64,000 nt of DNA from the NCBI RefSeq assembly GCF_963678975.1, contig NC_089279.1, positions 33,010,660 to 33,074,659 of the forward strand, written 5' to 3'. The DNA is from Dysidea avara (lineage: Eukaryota; Porifera; Demospongiae; Dictyoceratida; Dysideidae). The stretch's first letter is position 1; the number at the start of each line of letters is the position of its first letter. The notes under the pieces were generated by a model. It was not told where the DNA came from and searched no databases. It saw nothing but the letters and a program-made list of their open reading frames with translations. A program made the position numbers and the translations under genes. Of the stretch, positions 32,455 to 44,473 are shown piece by piece.

Positions 32455-35170
32455 TTGCAGTTGATCTCTCTACTGGGTGACTTGAAATGTAGCTGAACTA
32501 TATACAGGATGGTTTCTTTGTAGCTGAACTCTCTACAAGGTGACCTCTTCTAGCTGGTCTCTCTACAGGGTGATTTGTTTCTAGCTGAACTCTCTACAGG
32601 TGATTTGTTTGCAGCTAAACTCTCTACATGGTGGTTTGTTTGTAGCTGAACTCTCTACATGACGGTTTCTTTGTAGCTGAACTCTCTATAAGGTGACTTC
32701 GTCTAGCTGAAGTCTCTACAGGGTGATTTTTTTTGTAGCTGAACTCTCTACAGGGTGATTTGTTTGCAGCTGAACTCTCTACATGATGGTTCCTTTGTAG
32801 CTGAACTCTCTACAAGGTGACTTCGTCCAGCTGATCTCTCTACGGGGTGATTTGTTTCTAGCTGAACTCTCTACAGGTGATTTGTTTGCAGCTAAACTCT
32901 CTACATGGTGGTTTCTTTGTAGCTGAACTCCCTACATGATGGTTTCTTTGTAGCTGAACTCTCTACAAGGTAACTTCTTCTCTACAGGGTGATTTGTTGT
33001 AGTTGAATTCTCTACAAGGTGGTTTGTTTGAGGCTGAACTCTCTACATGGCGGTTTCTTTGTAGCTGAACTCTCTACAGAGTGATTTGTTTGCAGCTGAA
33101 CTCTCTACATAATGGTTTCTTTGTGACTGAACACTCTACAAGGTGACTTCTTCTAGCTGATCTTTCTACAGGGTGAATTGTTGTAGCTGAACTATCTACA
33201 AGGTAACTTCTTCTAGCTGATCTCTCTACAGGGTGATTTGTTTGTAACTGAACTCTCTGCATGATGGTTTCTTTGTAGCTGAACTCTCTACGAGGTGACT
33301 TCTTCTAGCTGATCCCTCTACAGGGGGATTTACTTGTAGCTGAACTCTCTACAAGCGATTTATTTGCAGTTGAACTCTTTATGTGGTGGTTTCTTTGTAG
33401 CTGAACTCTCTACAAGGTGACCTCTTCTAGCTGATCTCTCTACAGGGTGATTTGTTTCTAGCTGAACTCTCTACAGGTGATTTTTTGCAGCTAAACACTC
33501 TACATGGTGGTTTCTTTGTAGCTGAACTCTGTACATGATGGTTTCTTTGTAGCCGAACTCTTTACAAGGTGACTTCTTCTAGCTGAACTCTCTATGGGGT
33601 AATTTCTTTGTAGCTGAACTCTCTATATGATGGTTTCTTTGTAACTGAACTCTCTACAAGGTAACTTCTTCTAGCTGATCTTTCTACTGGGTGATTTGTT
33701 TGCAGCTGAACTCTCTACATGGTGGTTTCTTTGTTGCTGAACTCTCTACAAGGTGAATTCTTCTACCTGATCTCTCTACAGGGTAATTTGTTTGTAACTG
33801 AACTCTGTACAAGTGCGTTTTTGTGGGTGATCTCACTGCAGGTTGATTTGTTTGCAGCTGAACTCACTAAAGGGTGATTTTACTTGTAAAAGAACTCCCT
33901 GCATTGTGTCTAGTTTCTATCTGATCTCTCTACGGGTGATTTGTTTGTAGCTAATCTCTCTACAAGTTGATTTGAGTGTAGCTGATCTCTCTGCAGGTTG
34001 ATTAATTTGTAGCCGATCTCTCTACAATGTAATTTGTTTGTAACTGAACTGTCTATAAGGTGATTTATTTGTAGTTGATCTCTCTGCAGGTTGATTTGTT
34101 TTAGCTGAACTCTCTACAGGGTGATTTACTTGTAGCTGAACTCCTTAAATTTTGTCTAGTTTCTAGCTGATCTCTCTACAGGGTGATTTGTGTGTAGCTG
34201 ATCTTTCTACAGGTTGATTTGTTTGTAGCCGATCTCTCTACAGGGTAATTTGTTTGTAGCTGAACTCTGTACAAGGTGCTTTTTTTGTAGGTGATCTCAC
34301 TGCAGGTTGATTTGTTTGTAGCTGAACTCACTAAAGGGTGATTTGCTTGTAGCTGAACTCCTTACATTGTGTCTAGTTTCTAGCTGATCTCTCTACAGGG
34401 TGATTTGTTTGTAGCTAATCTCTCTACAAGTTGATTTGAGTGTAGCTGATCTCTCTGCAGGTTGATTAATTTGTAGCCAATCTCTCTACAAGGTAATTTG
34501 TTTGTAGCTGAACTCTCTATAAGGTGATTCGTTTGCAGCTGAACTCTCTACATGGTGGTTTCTTTGTTGCTGAACTCTCTACAGGGTGTTTTGCTTGTAG
34601 CTGAACTCTCTACTGGGTGATTTGTTTCTAGCTTATCTCTCTACAGGGTGATTTTTTTTGTAGCTGACCTCTCCTCAGGGTGATTTGTTTCTAGCTGACT
34701 TCTCTTCAGGGTGATTTGTTTCTAGCTGATTGCTCTACAGGTTGATTTGTTTGTAGATGAACTCTCTACAGGGTAATTTGCTTGTAGCTGAACTCCTTAC
34801 TTTGTGTCTAGTTTGTAGCTGATCTCTCTACAGGGTGATTTGTTTGTAGCTGATCTCTATACAAGTTGATTTGTGTGTAGCTGATCTCTCTGTAGGGTGA
34901 TTTGTTTGTAGTCGATCTCTCTACAAGGTAATTTGTTTGTAGCTGAGCTATCTATATGGTGATTTGTATGTAGCTGATCTCGCTGCAGATTGATTTGTTT
35001 TAGCTGAACTCTCTACAGGGTGATTTGTTTCTAGCTTATCTCTCTACAGGTTGATTTGTGTGTAACTGATCTCTCTACAAGCTGATTTGTTTGTAGCTGA
35101 TCACTCTGCAGGTTGATTTGTTTCTAGATGATCTCTCTACAGGTTGATTTGTTTGTAGCTGAGCTCTCTG
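32455..35170. repeat. 30-bp minisatellite, about 90 units
   Basis: About 2.7 kb of tandem units of the form TAGCTGAACTCTCTACA + GGGTGATTTGTTTG, 29-31 bp each. Sub-types alternate (GGTGACTTCTTC, ATGGTGGTTTCTTTG, GGTTGATTTGTTTG), which suggests a 60-90 bp higher-order unit. Plus-strand frames are closed by TAG/TGA in nearly every unit. Two minus-strand frames of the consensus are open (RSHLVESSAT-like), but indels break them, so it is most likely non-coding. Confidence 0.9.
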
Positions 35171-35622
35171 GAACATGTGCTGCAGCCTTAGGATTACCTA
35201 ACCTAATTTCAAGGACTTAGACTTTGTGACTTATAGCTGAAAAGGTGTAACAGAAAAGGGGCCAAAGTGAACTCTATAGACAGCTACGTGGGTGAACATT
35301 TCCTTCCTCAGCAAGGCACGTCTTCTCGCAACACGTGGCCATGGGATGACTGCATGAGGCCAGATTATCTGGGAGTGAAGGAACATGATGAAGGCTACTT
35401 GTAAGAACGTGTCACGAATAGTGGCTTGTGAAATTGAATATAGTCTATGTGGTGTGACAGTTTAAACTGCAATTGTTGGTTAGTTGCATGCTCTGAGATC
35501 ACACATAAGTAGCTATCTGGCTTGCACGTGGATGTCATGGGTTAAGTTTGTGACCCCAGTATAGTTGGTTTGTTTGATCGAAATAATATCTAATCATGCC
35601 AGTGAAGTGGAATTAAAATTAG
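35171..35622. other. Flank of the minisatellite
   Basis: Contains ~48 bp (around 35190-35237, CTGCAGCCTTAGGATTACC) that recurs inverted at about 43852-43902. No gene. Confidence 0.5.
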
Positions 35623-35761
35623 CAGGGCTGCCAAGAAAATTTAGGGGGCCTGCATGTGGCTAATCAAGAATGTGGGGCCCTATATAACTACAGATAATGT
35701 AGCTTTGGGACCTGGGGCCCAGGGAAAATTGCCCCAGTTTCCCCCCCTGTCGGTGGTCCTG
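35623..35761. mobile_element. Short hAT-type MITE
   Basis: 139 bp from CAGGGCTGCC to GGTGGTCCTG. Flanking 8-mers AAAATTAG and ATAATTAG differ at one base, a plausible 8-bp duplication. GGGGCC runs near both ends. Non-coding. Confidence 0.5.
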
Positions 35762-35769
35762 ATAATTAG

Positions 35770-37885
35770 TATCACTTACTCCGCTAGTATTTGCATCAAC
35801 TGGGTTAATGGGAACAGAAGTACTCTCACTTTTGCTATAGCTATGTGAGAAACTGCGATAAAATCAAAACTAATAATGATTGCCTGCCAACCTGCATAAT
35901 TGGAAGTCTTTAAAATAGAAGTCTATTACAACAAGCCTATTGCAAGGTGTAGTAGCAATGGGAAGGGAAAGTGCTTATCAAAATAGCCTTACAAGGTACT
36001 CTAATAGAGCAGCCATTTTACTCTGATAAATTAGTCTGAAATTTTTGTCAAACTGCCAGGTCACTACTACAGGGATAAAAACTTCATGAAATGTAATATT
36101 AATTTGGTATGGCCTAATTGTGGTCACCTACCTATTTTGATTAAGGAAGGGCACAATGGTGGATTCAACACTGCTTTCATTGACTAGTTATTGGTGTTGA
36201 CAAGAAGAGTTGCATATAGTAACATTAGCAATGTGGAAATGGATATGTCCGCTTGCTGCTCACTCCTCTGATAAAAAATTGCTTATTATCAAAAGTGAAG
36301 CTTGTGGTGGTTATAGACGAAAGTTCTAAATTATATACCTACCATTAATCATTTGTGAAGTAAAATTTATTGCCTGGTAATTTTGTGCAATACAAATGTT
36401 TTTGAATTTTCCATTTTTAATAATTATAGGTGCACCCAATAATCATATCAGCTGTTGAGAATACCCTATGTCGGCTTTGTTTGTATTAGGTTGAAAAATG
36501 TAGTGAACAAGCAGCAGATACAGCTGTACAAGTTTCTGTAGAGGTATGTACATACATTCTTGAACAGTGGTCTCAGCTGAACATTCTTCTACAGTGGTCT
36601 CATCGTATCCTAAACACATACGCTGTATGTTTACGTGTACAGAATTTTGGTTTCACACTATTCCATTTAGATCATTGTTGAAGAAAGCGTTTTTTTCAGT
36701 TTATTATATCAATTATCAAATTGGTTTGAGAATAATAGTTAATATTGATAGTTCAACACAATAATAATAACAAAAAGTCCTATCGTTGCATTTTGAATTG
36801 TTGTACTGGCAATTTCACCAACATGCATTGGGACTACTACTGAATTGCTGTATATGTGCCCAAGTTTTGCCTTAGGCCTCACCAACTTAATTAGCTATTT
36901 CACAGGCCTGACCAACCCATATTTTGTGTAGATTAAAATACAGTATATAGTTTCTTGCCTATGTAATACTCTGACAAAGTCCGACCAGTTAGTGAACCAG
37001 TGATTCTGTACCTCACAATATGGTAGCTAGCTAGTCTGTACAAGTACACTAGTTTCTGGAATCTGGACTCCATTCTAGCAATATATGCTTCCAAAACTCC
37101 TTTCATGCAAGGCTACCAAATGTGAGAAAATCAGCAGACAAATCCGTGCTGCCTGGACAATTTAAAAAGTAAGAAAATCAGTATGTGGTTATAGCTTTAT
37201 CCTGTGAAGTTACAATGTTTGAACACTTTTATTTAATACGTGGCATCTAAAAATCTCATGCATTTTGCATGAACATATGGGATTCTTGCAGATATTAATC
37301 AGTGCATGTAGGCAAAATTCTCCATTAAACATGCCAGTGATTAATACATACATGCATTAACTATGTACCTATTAAATGCATACATTAATAAGTTTTGTGT
37401 AGCGTTTTATAATACGCAGTATAGCAGTAGTTGTATACACCATTACTATAGTCAAGTATGTACACACAGACCATTTATTGCCTCAAACTTCCATAGATTG
37501 ACAATAGTCCCATCAAGAAGTTGGCCAAGGCTGAAACTTAAAAGGAAGGACACCACTATGAGTTGAGCCTGTGGCTTAATTTGGCGCAACATGGGAAAAC
37601 TCACCATGTTCAGATATGGTAAGGATTAACAGACCAAGAGCTTTCTTGATTTTATGCCTGGTGATGCATGGTCGTTCTTAGTTGATGCAGTGATTTGTCT
37701 TATTCCATTATATAATGTAGTATGTGCAAAATTCTTTAATACACACTTCACTTTTCTTTTTATGCATACACAGATGTGCATATAAGCATTGCATGACTTG
37801 CCCCTCTATGTGGACATGACAAGTATGCAAATACAGCGAAAACACCAAGTGGCTTCCTTCAATATAGTCGAGTGAGTAATGTCGA
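35770..37885. other. Intergenic, no gene recognised
   Basis: AT-rich with one partial dispersed-motif copy at 35997-36014 (GTACTCTAATAGAGCAGC). ORFs such as 36567-36764 and 37363-37566 show no domain. Confidence 0.5.
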
Positions 37886-38580
37886 TCTCAAACTCAGCTA
37901 AGATGACCTTCATGATCCTATCAATAAGACCACCTCATTACAGTGACCATGTCAAGCTGGCCCCAAACATAGCTAAGGTGTACTTCATGTCCTCATTATA
38001 GTGACCATGTCAAGCAGGTCCCAAACATAGCTAAGGTGTACTTCATGACCTTATTATAGTGACCATGTCAAGCAGGTCCCAAACATAGCTAAGGTGTACT
38101 TCATGATCTCATCAATAAGACCACCTCATTACAGTGACCATGTCAAGCTGGCCCCAAATATAGCTAAGGTGTACTTCATGTCCTCATTAATAGGACCACC
38201 TCATTTTGTGACCATGTCAAGTAGGTCCCAAACATAGCTAAGGTGTACTTCACGAACCTCATTAATAAGACCACCTCATTATAGTGACCATGTCAAGTAG
38301 GTCCCAAACATAGCTAAGGTGTACTTCACGACCTCATTAATAAGACCACCTCATTATAGTGACCATGTCAAGTAGGTCCCAAACATAGCTGGTGTACTTC
38401 ATAACCTCAGTAATAAGACCACTTCATTATATTAACCATGTCAAGTAGGTCCCAAACATAGCTAAGGTGTATTTCATGACCTCATTAATAAGACCACCTT
38501 ATTATAGTGACCATGTTAAGTAGGTCCCAAAAACATAGGTATACTTTATGACCTCATAAATAAGTAATTATTGACACCAT
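37886..38580. repeat. 75-bp satellite, about nine units
   Basis: Unit: ACCACCTCATTATAGTGACC, ATGTCAAGTAGGTCCCAAAC, ATAGCTAAGGTGTACTTCAT, GACCTCATTAATAAG. Two units lack the ~18-bp TAATAAGACCACCTCATT stretch and are ~57 bp. The flanks are decayed units. Non-coding. Confidence 0.85.
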
Positions 38581-40535
38581 TCCAAAAGTGGCCACATTGT
38601 AGATTTCAGGACTCTGCAATTCTGTAAGTAAAATTAAATTTTCAAAATACCTGAACATGTATCATTTAAAGTATATAGTAACCACCAAACCATTCAGTCA
38701 TGCGATTAAACTTCCCATCTACACCAGTGAGACTAGCTACCTCTCTGCTGCTGTAATAGGTTGTAGTGTGACAGATCCTTGCATATTCGCTCAGTCTTGC
38801 CACATATATAAATCCTTGACTAGAAGCTGTCTATATTTAAGCCAACTAGGACTGAACACCTATGTGATATGTTTTACACTGTAGGTAGTAGTTGTAACAA
38901 TACACATTGACAAACACACCACACACTTTGTTGAAGTATACCCATGTAAATGTTTCTGGCAAGTGGAATGCATTGAATTTCACAAATCAGATTCCTCAGC
39001 ATTCATGGCATCATTCTTATGGCAAAATGTATGTGTATCTTGAGTACTAATTTTACTATCCAAATACCGAAGTACTTAAGAAGCTACTACTATATCTGAG
39101 TATTCACTACTAATTAATTAAAAGTATCACTTTTTAAATCAGATATTTCAACCACTGATCCCACTTCATATATGCATGTACATTTAAAGGATTTGTATAT
39201 GTGTAGGACGGGTGTGAGGTTTAGAAGGGCTATATTCTTGGAAAGACTTTTACAAGATCTGGTAGTAAGCTTTGAGATTTAAAAGGCTTCAACTGCATAG
39301 ATTGAAAGGTCTGATTTTGGCCAATTGCTGCTCTGGTGTCTTACTATGCTGTGCACTTTACACTAGCCATCATAGCTACAGTAAACCTTTATAATGTAAC
39401 ACTCATCAAGATAGTAACCATAGAGGGCTTGTAGCATGACATAAATCATCATAACTGCTAAGCAACCATAGCTGTCGGGCCATGTTTTGGGACAGTGTTG
39501 TGGCTAAAAAGTACTTGCTCAGGATTTGGTACAGGCTGTAATGAAGCGAATCAGTGTTGAGTTGTGTTGTAAATACCACCCAGCTCATTAAAAAAGGTGA
39601 AGAAGTTAGAATTGGTGAGTAATGTATCAAAATTTAATTAGCCATCTATTTCACAAAGCCAATGATAAGATCTTCTATTTTGAAACCAGTCCTGCTTCCC
39701 AGTGCCACTATACCCAGCGCTTAGTGAATAAATCTTGTTACCTTCATTCTGACCCAATATGTGCCATAGAAAGTTGTCCCAAAAGATGTCCGCCTAGCAA
39801 CCATTGCTTCATGCATGCAAGTCCTCTATTACATGGCTGATGCAACAAACAGTGTCAAACTACAGAAGTATTCTGAGGTGTCTGATTAGAGCAGTTTCAC
39901 TGTAGTACGGCTATGTAGAGGTGTCCGATTAGAGCACAAGCTGCTCTAATTTGACACCCCTGAATCCAGAATACCAACTGCTGAGCAGCTGGATACAATG
40001 ACCTACATCCACTAAACTGAGACACTCAATCGTGCAGTCTCAAAGCAAATAATTGCATTTTTAACTGTCACACCATGTACATCAGCTTCACAGTGCTCAC
40101 TACCTTACGAGTAGTAGCTTTCATTCCCAGCTTTAGTCATTCAGGCTTCAATCGATCTTGTCACAGTCGTGTGTTGCCGGTGTGAAAACATGTCTTGTTG
40201 AGGAGGGAAATGTTGTCTGTAGAGTTAAAAACATTGTTTGAGGAATACATTTTGATGTGCCATATTCAACCCGAGATTCAATCCGGTCCGAGATCGGGTC
40301 AAACCAATTTGACTTTCCATAAAACAAACAAAAACGGTAAGTTCACAAAATTTCTAAGTCAAAGTGGGCCCAAAAAAAAATTCGCCCATAGAGGGGTGTC
40401 TATTATCTATGATTGTACTGTACGAGGCACTGTATTAAACACAAAAGCGCCTGTAATTTTATTTCTGTTCTGCTTGCACGTGATATCTGTTGTTCAAATA
40501 TTATTATATTATATTTGTTACTGTGCAGCAATCAA
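38581..40535. other. Intergenic, no gene recognised
   Basis: No protein family recognised; the 126-residue ORF at 40195-40575 has low-complexity hydrophobic ends and no domain. Contains the hairpin at 39919-39958. Confidence 0.5.
39919..39958. repeat. Hairpin with ATTAGAGCA stem
   Basis: GGTGTCCGATTAGAGCA (39920-39936) pairs with TGCTCTAATTTGACACC (39942-39958), two mismatches, 5-nt loop. A related single arm (GGTGTCTGATTAGAGCAG) lies about 45 bp upstream. The TTAGAGCAG core recalls the dispersed motif. Confidence 0.6.
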
Positions 40536-40539
40536 AAGA

Positions 40540-40990
40540 TTACAACACACAGGTGTGATCATAAAAGTTACTTAAGTTATTACAAAACTCATTAGGGGTA
40601 GAGGAATTAATTACATCAGCAGGGAGTTGGTTCCATAATTTGATGGTTGATGGGAAAAAGGAAAATTTGTATGCATCAATTAGAGTCATTGGTTGGTGAT
40701 AGTAGCCGCTCCTTAAACTTGAAAGTTTAGGGGTAAGATCATCTGTAGACACAATCAAATATCCGTTAATTATTTTGTAAAAAGTACTTAATTTAGATAT
40801 TTCCTGGATCCCGTGCAGTGAGAAGTTTGGACAGTAGAAAGAGTGTCATACCTGTGATGTGGGAAAGATTTAACTCACATTTAGGGTTGTAACAGATCTA
40901 AGTCTAAGAGGGCAGTCACTTGTAGTGCGCGAGTGTATGGGAGTTGCTGACTACCGACGATTAAACCAGACATTATTAAGACTTTGTGGT
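40540..40990 (-). pseudogene. LINE reverse-transcriptase 3' tail fragment
   Basis: The minus-strand reading includes STFYKIINGYLIVSTDDLT, then YYHQPMTLIDAYKFSFFPST and IKLWNQLPADV. This is the typical C-terminal tail of animal non-LTR reverse transcriptases (KLWNxLP motif). Upstream coding sequence is frameshifted and soon lost. Fragment only. Confidence 0.65.
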
Positions 40991-42593
40991 GAAGTTGATT
41001 TATGTAGAGAAACAAACAAGGATGTTGAAAAAGTGGCCAACCATGAATGCAGCGTGGTATTCACGTGATCTATACTCACGTGATCTACACACATACATGC
41101 ATTAAGCACATGCAGTAAGTGTAGAGGAGCATAGCGGCGGGTGTAGGGAGTGAAGAGATAGCTATGCAGTATAGGTGTAGGACTATTAGCTAGTGATAAC
41201 ATACCCCACAACACCTTTATATGAACGCACGTATGAATTGGGTACAGAGGAGCCATATCAATGGGACCCTGTGTGTCTGCATGGGTTTATGGTCATGGCT
41301 ATCTATGGCCCCCCACTCTGAAAATCGTTCCTACGCCTTTGCTAGCACTCATCTTTCCTTAGAAATGTTCAGGTGCAGAGGTTATTCCAAATGGAAGACA
41401 ATTAAAAGCATATTTCTTAAATGGAATAATAGAATTCGAAGTTGTCAGCTTTGAGGATTCAGGTGCTATGTAATTCAGTGTGCCAGAAACAATAGCTACT
41501 TTACATTTCTTGGGTTCTACAGATGGCAAGATGTGCCACTCATGGAAAACACTTGTGTTAAATCAACACAGACTCGAATTTTGTCATTGGGTTTGGAGCA
41601 ACAAAAATTGGAGAACACCATTCTGTGGGTTCTTCAATCTTTGAAATCACTTCAAATGCTTCCATTTCTTTAGCAGTGGTATTGCTATTTGACATGGGGC
41701 ATTTAAAGCAAATGTCTTGGCATCATTTCTGAGTTTGATCTGGTAACTGTCTTGAAGCTTGCCTAGTCCTGTAAGTAATTGTGGAAACTGGTTGAAAATA
41801 TTACTGGCTTGTACTGGCTCAACAAAATTAATGACAAAATCTATAGGACTTCAATGGCAGGACATCCTAACAAAGCTTTGCGTAAGTCTTCTATCACATA
41901 GATTGTTTGTTCACTGGCTTTGTTGGATTGCATAGATCTGTGGTTTCTTTCATGATAGCCCATGAACTTTCCTTGGACTTTCAGTACATGTTGGCCTGAA
42001 CCATTAATTGTTCTGTCTGCTGGTGACAATGAACCGTCTCTGCTTCTAAAGTTTTCTGTTTTCAGAATAACTGTCACATCTACTCCTGTGTTAATTTTAA
42101 ACTGAACTGCTCAACCATTTAATGCCAGCTCTGTCACCTTCATGAATCATTCCTAGATTATAAGATAGGAGTTTTCAACCGGTTCTTCAGCTGATTCTGA
42201 TGTCACTAGAGAATGGACTTCTGTTGTTTCAGTTAGCTGGTCGATGGCACTTCTACTTTTACAAAAAAAAGTTTTGAAGTGGCCTTAGCTTTCTTTGTAC
42301 AATTGTGGCACATGAATTCACTTGCTGGGTAGTGTGCTCTACCATGTGATGGAGTTTGGCACACCTGGAGCAATTGTCATACCTTGCTGGTGGATTTTGT
42401 AGTCGGGAGTATGGTTGCTCATGGGTTTGCTTCTTCAATTTGTGTTTCTCTTAGCACCATGTTCTCTGTTGCAGTTTTACGAATTCACTCTGTCTAGCCA
42501 TCGCTGTGGCTTTTTCTAAGGTAAGTTTACTGTCCATCTGTAGTTTTTCTGACAGCTGACTGTCTCTGATATGATACCAATGACTATTCTCTT

Positions 42594-43029
42594 TAGGCCT
42601 GCGCCAATTATGCCAGCATAATTTTGGGCATAGGTAGCCAAAAGCATTGAGCATAATGCCAGCATAATAGGCACAATTTTTGTGCATTGGTTATCAGAGA
42701 AGCTGAATCACTGCCTATTTTGCATAATGCAGAACGGGATAGTGTGCAAACTCGGTAAAAAAAGATTTACAGCTACGTTCTGAAGAGAATATTAGTAGTA
42801 AAGATCGATATACTCTAATAGAACAGTCACCGCATGTTGAAATATCCTAATAGAACATTCACAGATGCATTAGATACTCTAATAGAGCAGTCAAGACACA
42901 ATTTTATATAGACATATTTGCAGCATAATGGGACATAACTGGGCATAATTTGAGCATAATAGGGGAAATTTCAGAGCATTACTCAAAAGTATAATAGGCA
43001 ATTTCAATAGCATAATAGGCTCAGGCCTA
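42594..43029. mobile_element. hAT-type MITE with empty site in copy B
   Basis: TIRs TAGGCCTG / CAGGCCTA; 8-bp flanks ATTCTCTT (42586-42593) and ATTCTGTT (43030-43037) with one difference. Subterminal GCATAATAGG repeats as in the 2971 and 30774 elements. Holds three dispersed-motif copies. Copy B reads ACTATTCTGTTTCTC across the same point, so the target and its single pre-insertion copy are directly visible. Confidence 0.9.
42803..42893 (+). repeat. Three dispersed-motif copies within one MITE
   Basis: GATCGAT + ATACTCTAATAGAACAGTCA at 42803-42829, degenerate ATATCCTAATAGAACATTCA near 42842-42861, and ATACTCTAATAGAGCAGTCA at 42874-42893. Confidence 0.8.
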
Positions 43030-43981
43030 ATTCTGTTTCTCAACATTATTTTGATCATGTAATTGTCCATAATCACAATGCTCTGCCAGGGAATAGAGAT
43101 CAATTATGAAATATCGACTGGTTTGCCTTCTGAAAAGGAACATCCATTTTATTACCACACCTGGTCACTATACCTAGCTAACTGGTAAAGAATCTAAATG
43201 GGTAGCTAATGTAACAACAACGTAGTCCTGTATATCCTATTCCTCAGTGTGACACTTGGAGATACGTAAGAATACTGTATATAATATGGTTTGATTCATG
43301 TGACTAGGGGGATACTAAAAGAGATTGACAGCTTACTATTGTTAGACAGCTACATACCCTAATAGTGAATGCAAGATTACACGCAATGAGGATTTTACCA
43401 AGGATTCGCAAAATTTACTTGCACAAAATCAAATTAAACTAATCTATATGTAAAGACCAACTTGAAAACTATGTATATATATATATGTAGTTATAGCTCA
43501 TGATCTGTCAGTTATATCTTCCGCAGATATACAATAATTGTTATTGTGGAATACAACTTCTCTGTTCTATGGAATTATGTGGTCATGTGATCATGCTCCT
43601 TAATTTTACTAAACTTAAACTTTGAACTGATTGACACGACATGGGAGGAACTGAACACTTGGTGATTTTTAGGTAATAGCAATTAGCAAGGGACTTGTAC
43701 GACTATGTGACAATGTACATAACATAGCCTGCATTACCTCCACAGTTTACTATCTACAGGTATGTGAAGTAAAAATACAATAATTTTATATTCATTTTGT
43801 GTTTTTCCTAAGCATGTTACACCTTATCAGTCAGTAAGTGAAGTCACTAGGTCTAAGTCCTTGAAATTAGGTTAGGTAATCCTAAGGCTGCAGCACATTT
43901 TGCTGTCAGACCTTCAGTGCTGGTCACTGTAAAGCGCTAATAATGTGTAACTACTCCACTGAAGATCATTCAGCATGCAAT

Positions 43982-44224
43982 CACTGCTTGAAGGTTCTTA
44001 GTTTACTAATTTGTTAAGATGCCTTACTGTATATAGTTATACTGATAGTAAAGTGTCAGTAAACTTAAGTATATATGGAACATAATTATTTTACTAAGTT
44101 TTAAACTCTCAGTAAAACATCAGTGAATGCGGGTTTACTGAAAAACTACTAAAATAACAAACAATTAACTGTTCCATATACTGGGGATATACCACTGTAG
44201 TAAACTAAGATACTTCAAGCAGTG
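43982..44224. mobile_element. MITE with ~27-bp TIRs, absent from copy B
   Basis: CACTGCTTGAAGGTTCTTAG at the left is matched inverted by CTAAGATACTTCAAGCAGTG at the right. AAT flanks both sides. Copy B lacks it at the corresponding place (GCATGCACTGAGACACC). Internal CAGTAAAC/TTTACTAAG repeats. Superfamily unclear (3-bp flank could fit PIF/Harbinger). Confidence 0.65.
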
Positions 44225-44441
44225 AATTAAGTAGTATATAACATTATCAGTCAGTGGTGGCGGAGACACCTTTATTTCAGGGGGGCTGGGGGTCTAGCTT
44301 GGTGATACCATGGCCTAGTTGTAAGTCAAAGACAAAAAAAAAAGGTAAGTACCTGCTGACAATAGCTGCCCTCCACCAACTATATCTCCTTATTTATATT
44401 ACTACATACATAGCTTGCTACATCGCTCCTCTAAGAATGCT

Positions 44442-44473
44442 GTGACTGCGCATGCTCTATTAGAGTATCTCAA
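44442..44473 (-). repeat. Dispersed motif copy with insertion
   Basis: TGTGACTGCGCATGCTCTAT then TAGAGTATCTCA; a 6-base insertion after TGACTGC relative to the consensus. Confidence 0.7.

Larger units (their letters stand above)
41395..43140 (-). pseudogene. Gypsy gag-protease-RT relic interrupted by a MITE
   Basis: Reading on the minus strand from about 43140: a gag block (DLYSLAEHCDYGQLHDQ-like), then after the MITE SQLSEKLQMDSKLTLEKATA and MARQSE, a zinc-knuckle region near 42320-42380, a retropepsin start (FKINTGVDVTVI, where the usual DTG has become NTG), and the segment before RT (FPQLLTGLGKLQDSYQIKLR). Multiple stops and shifts. Paralogous to 29270-29840 for the gag part. Family order and motifs identify Ty3/gypsy; it is dead. 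Confidence 0.7.

Noticed and set aside
33074-33262. 62-residue minus-strand ORF in the minisatellite
   Set aside because: A chance open run of the repeat; neighbouring units break the frame.
32455-35170. CRISPR-like regular repeats
   Set aside because: Units are contiguous with no unique spacers, in eukaryotic DNA.
40195-40575. 126-residue ORF as a gene
   Set aside because: No domain, no paralogue, hydrophobic low-complexity end, overlaps a LINE fragment on the other strand.
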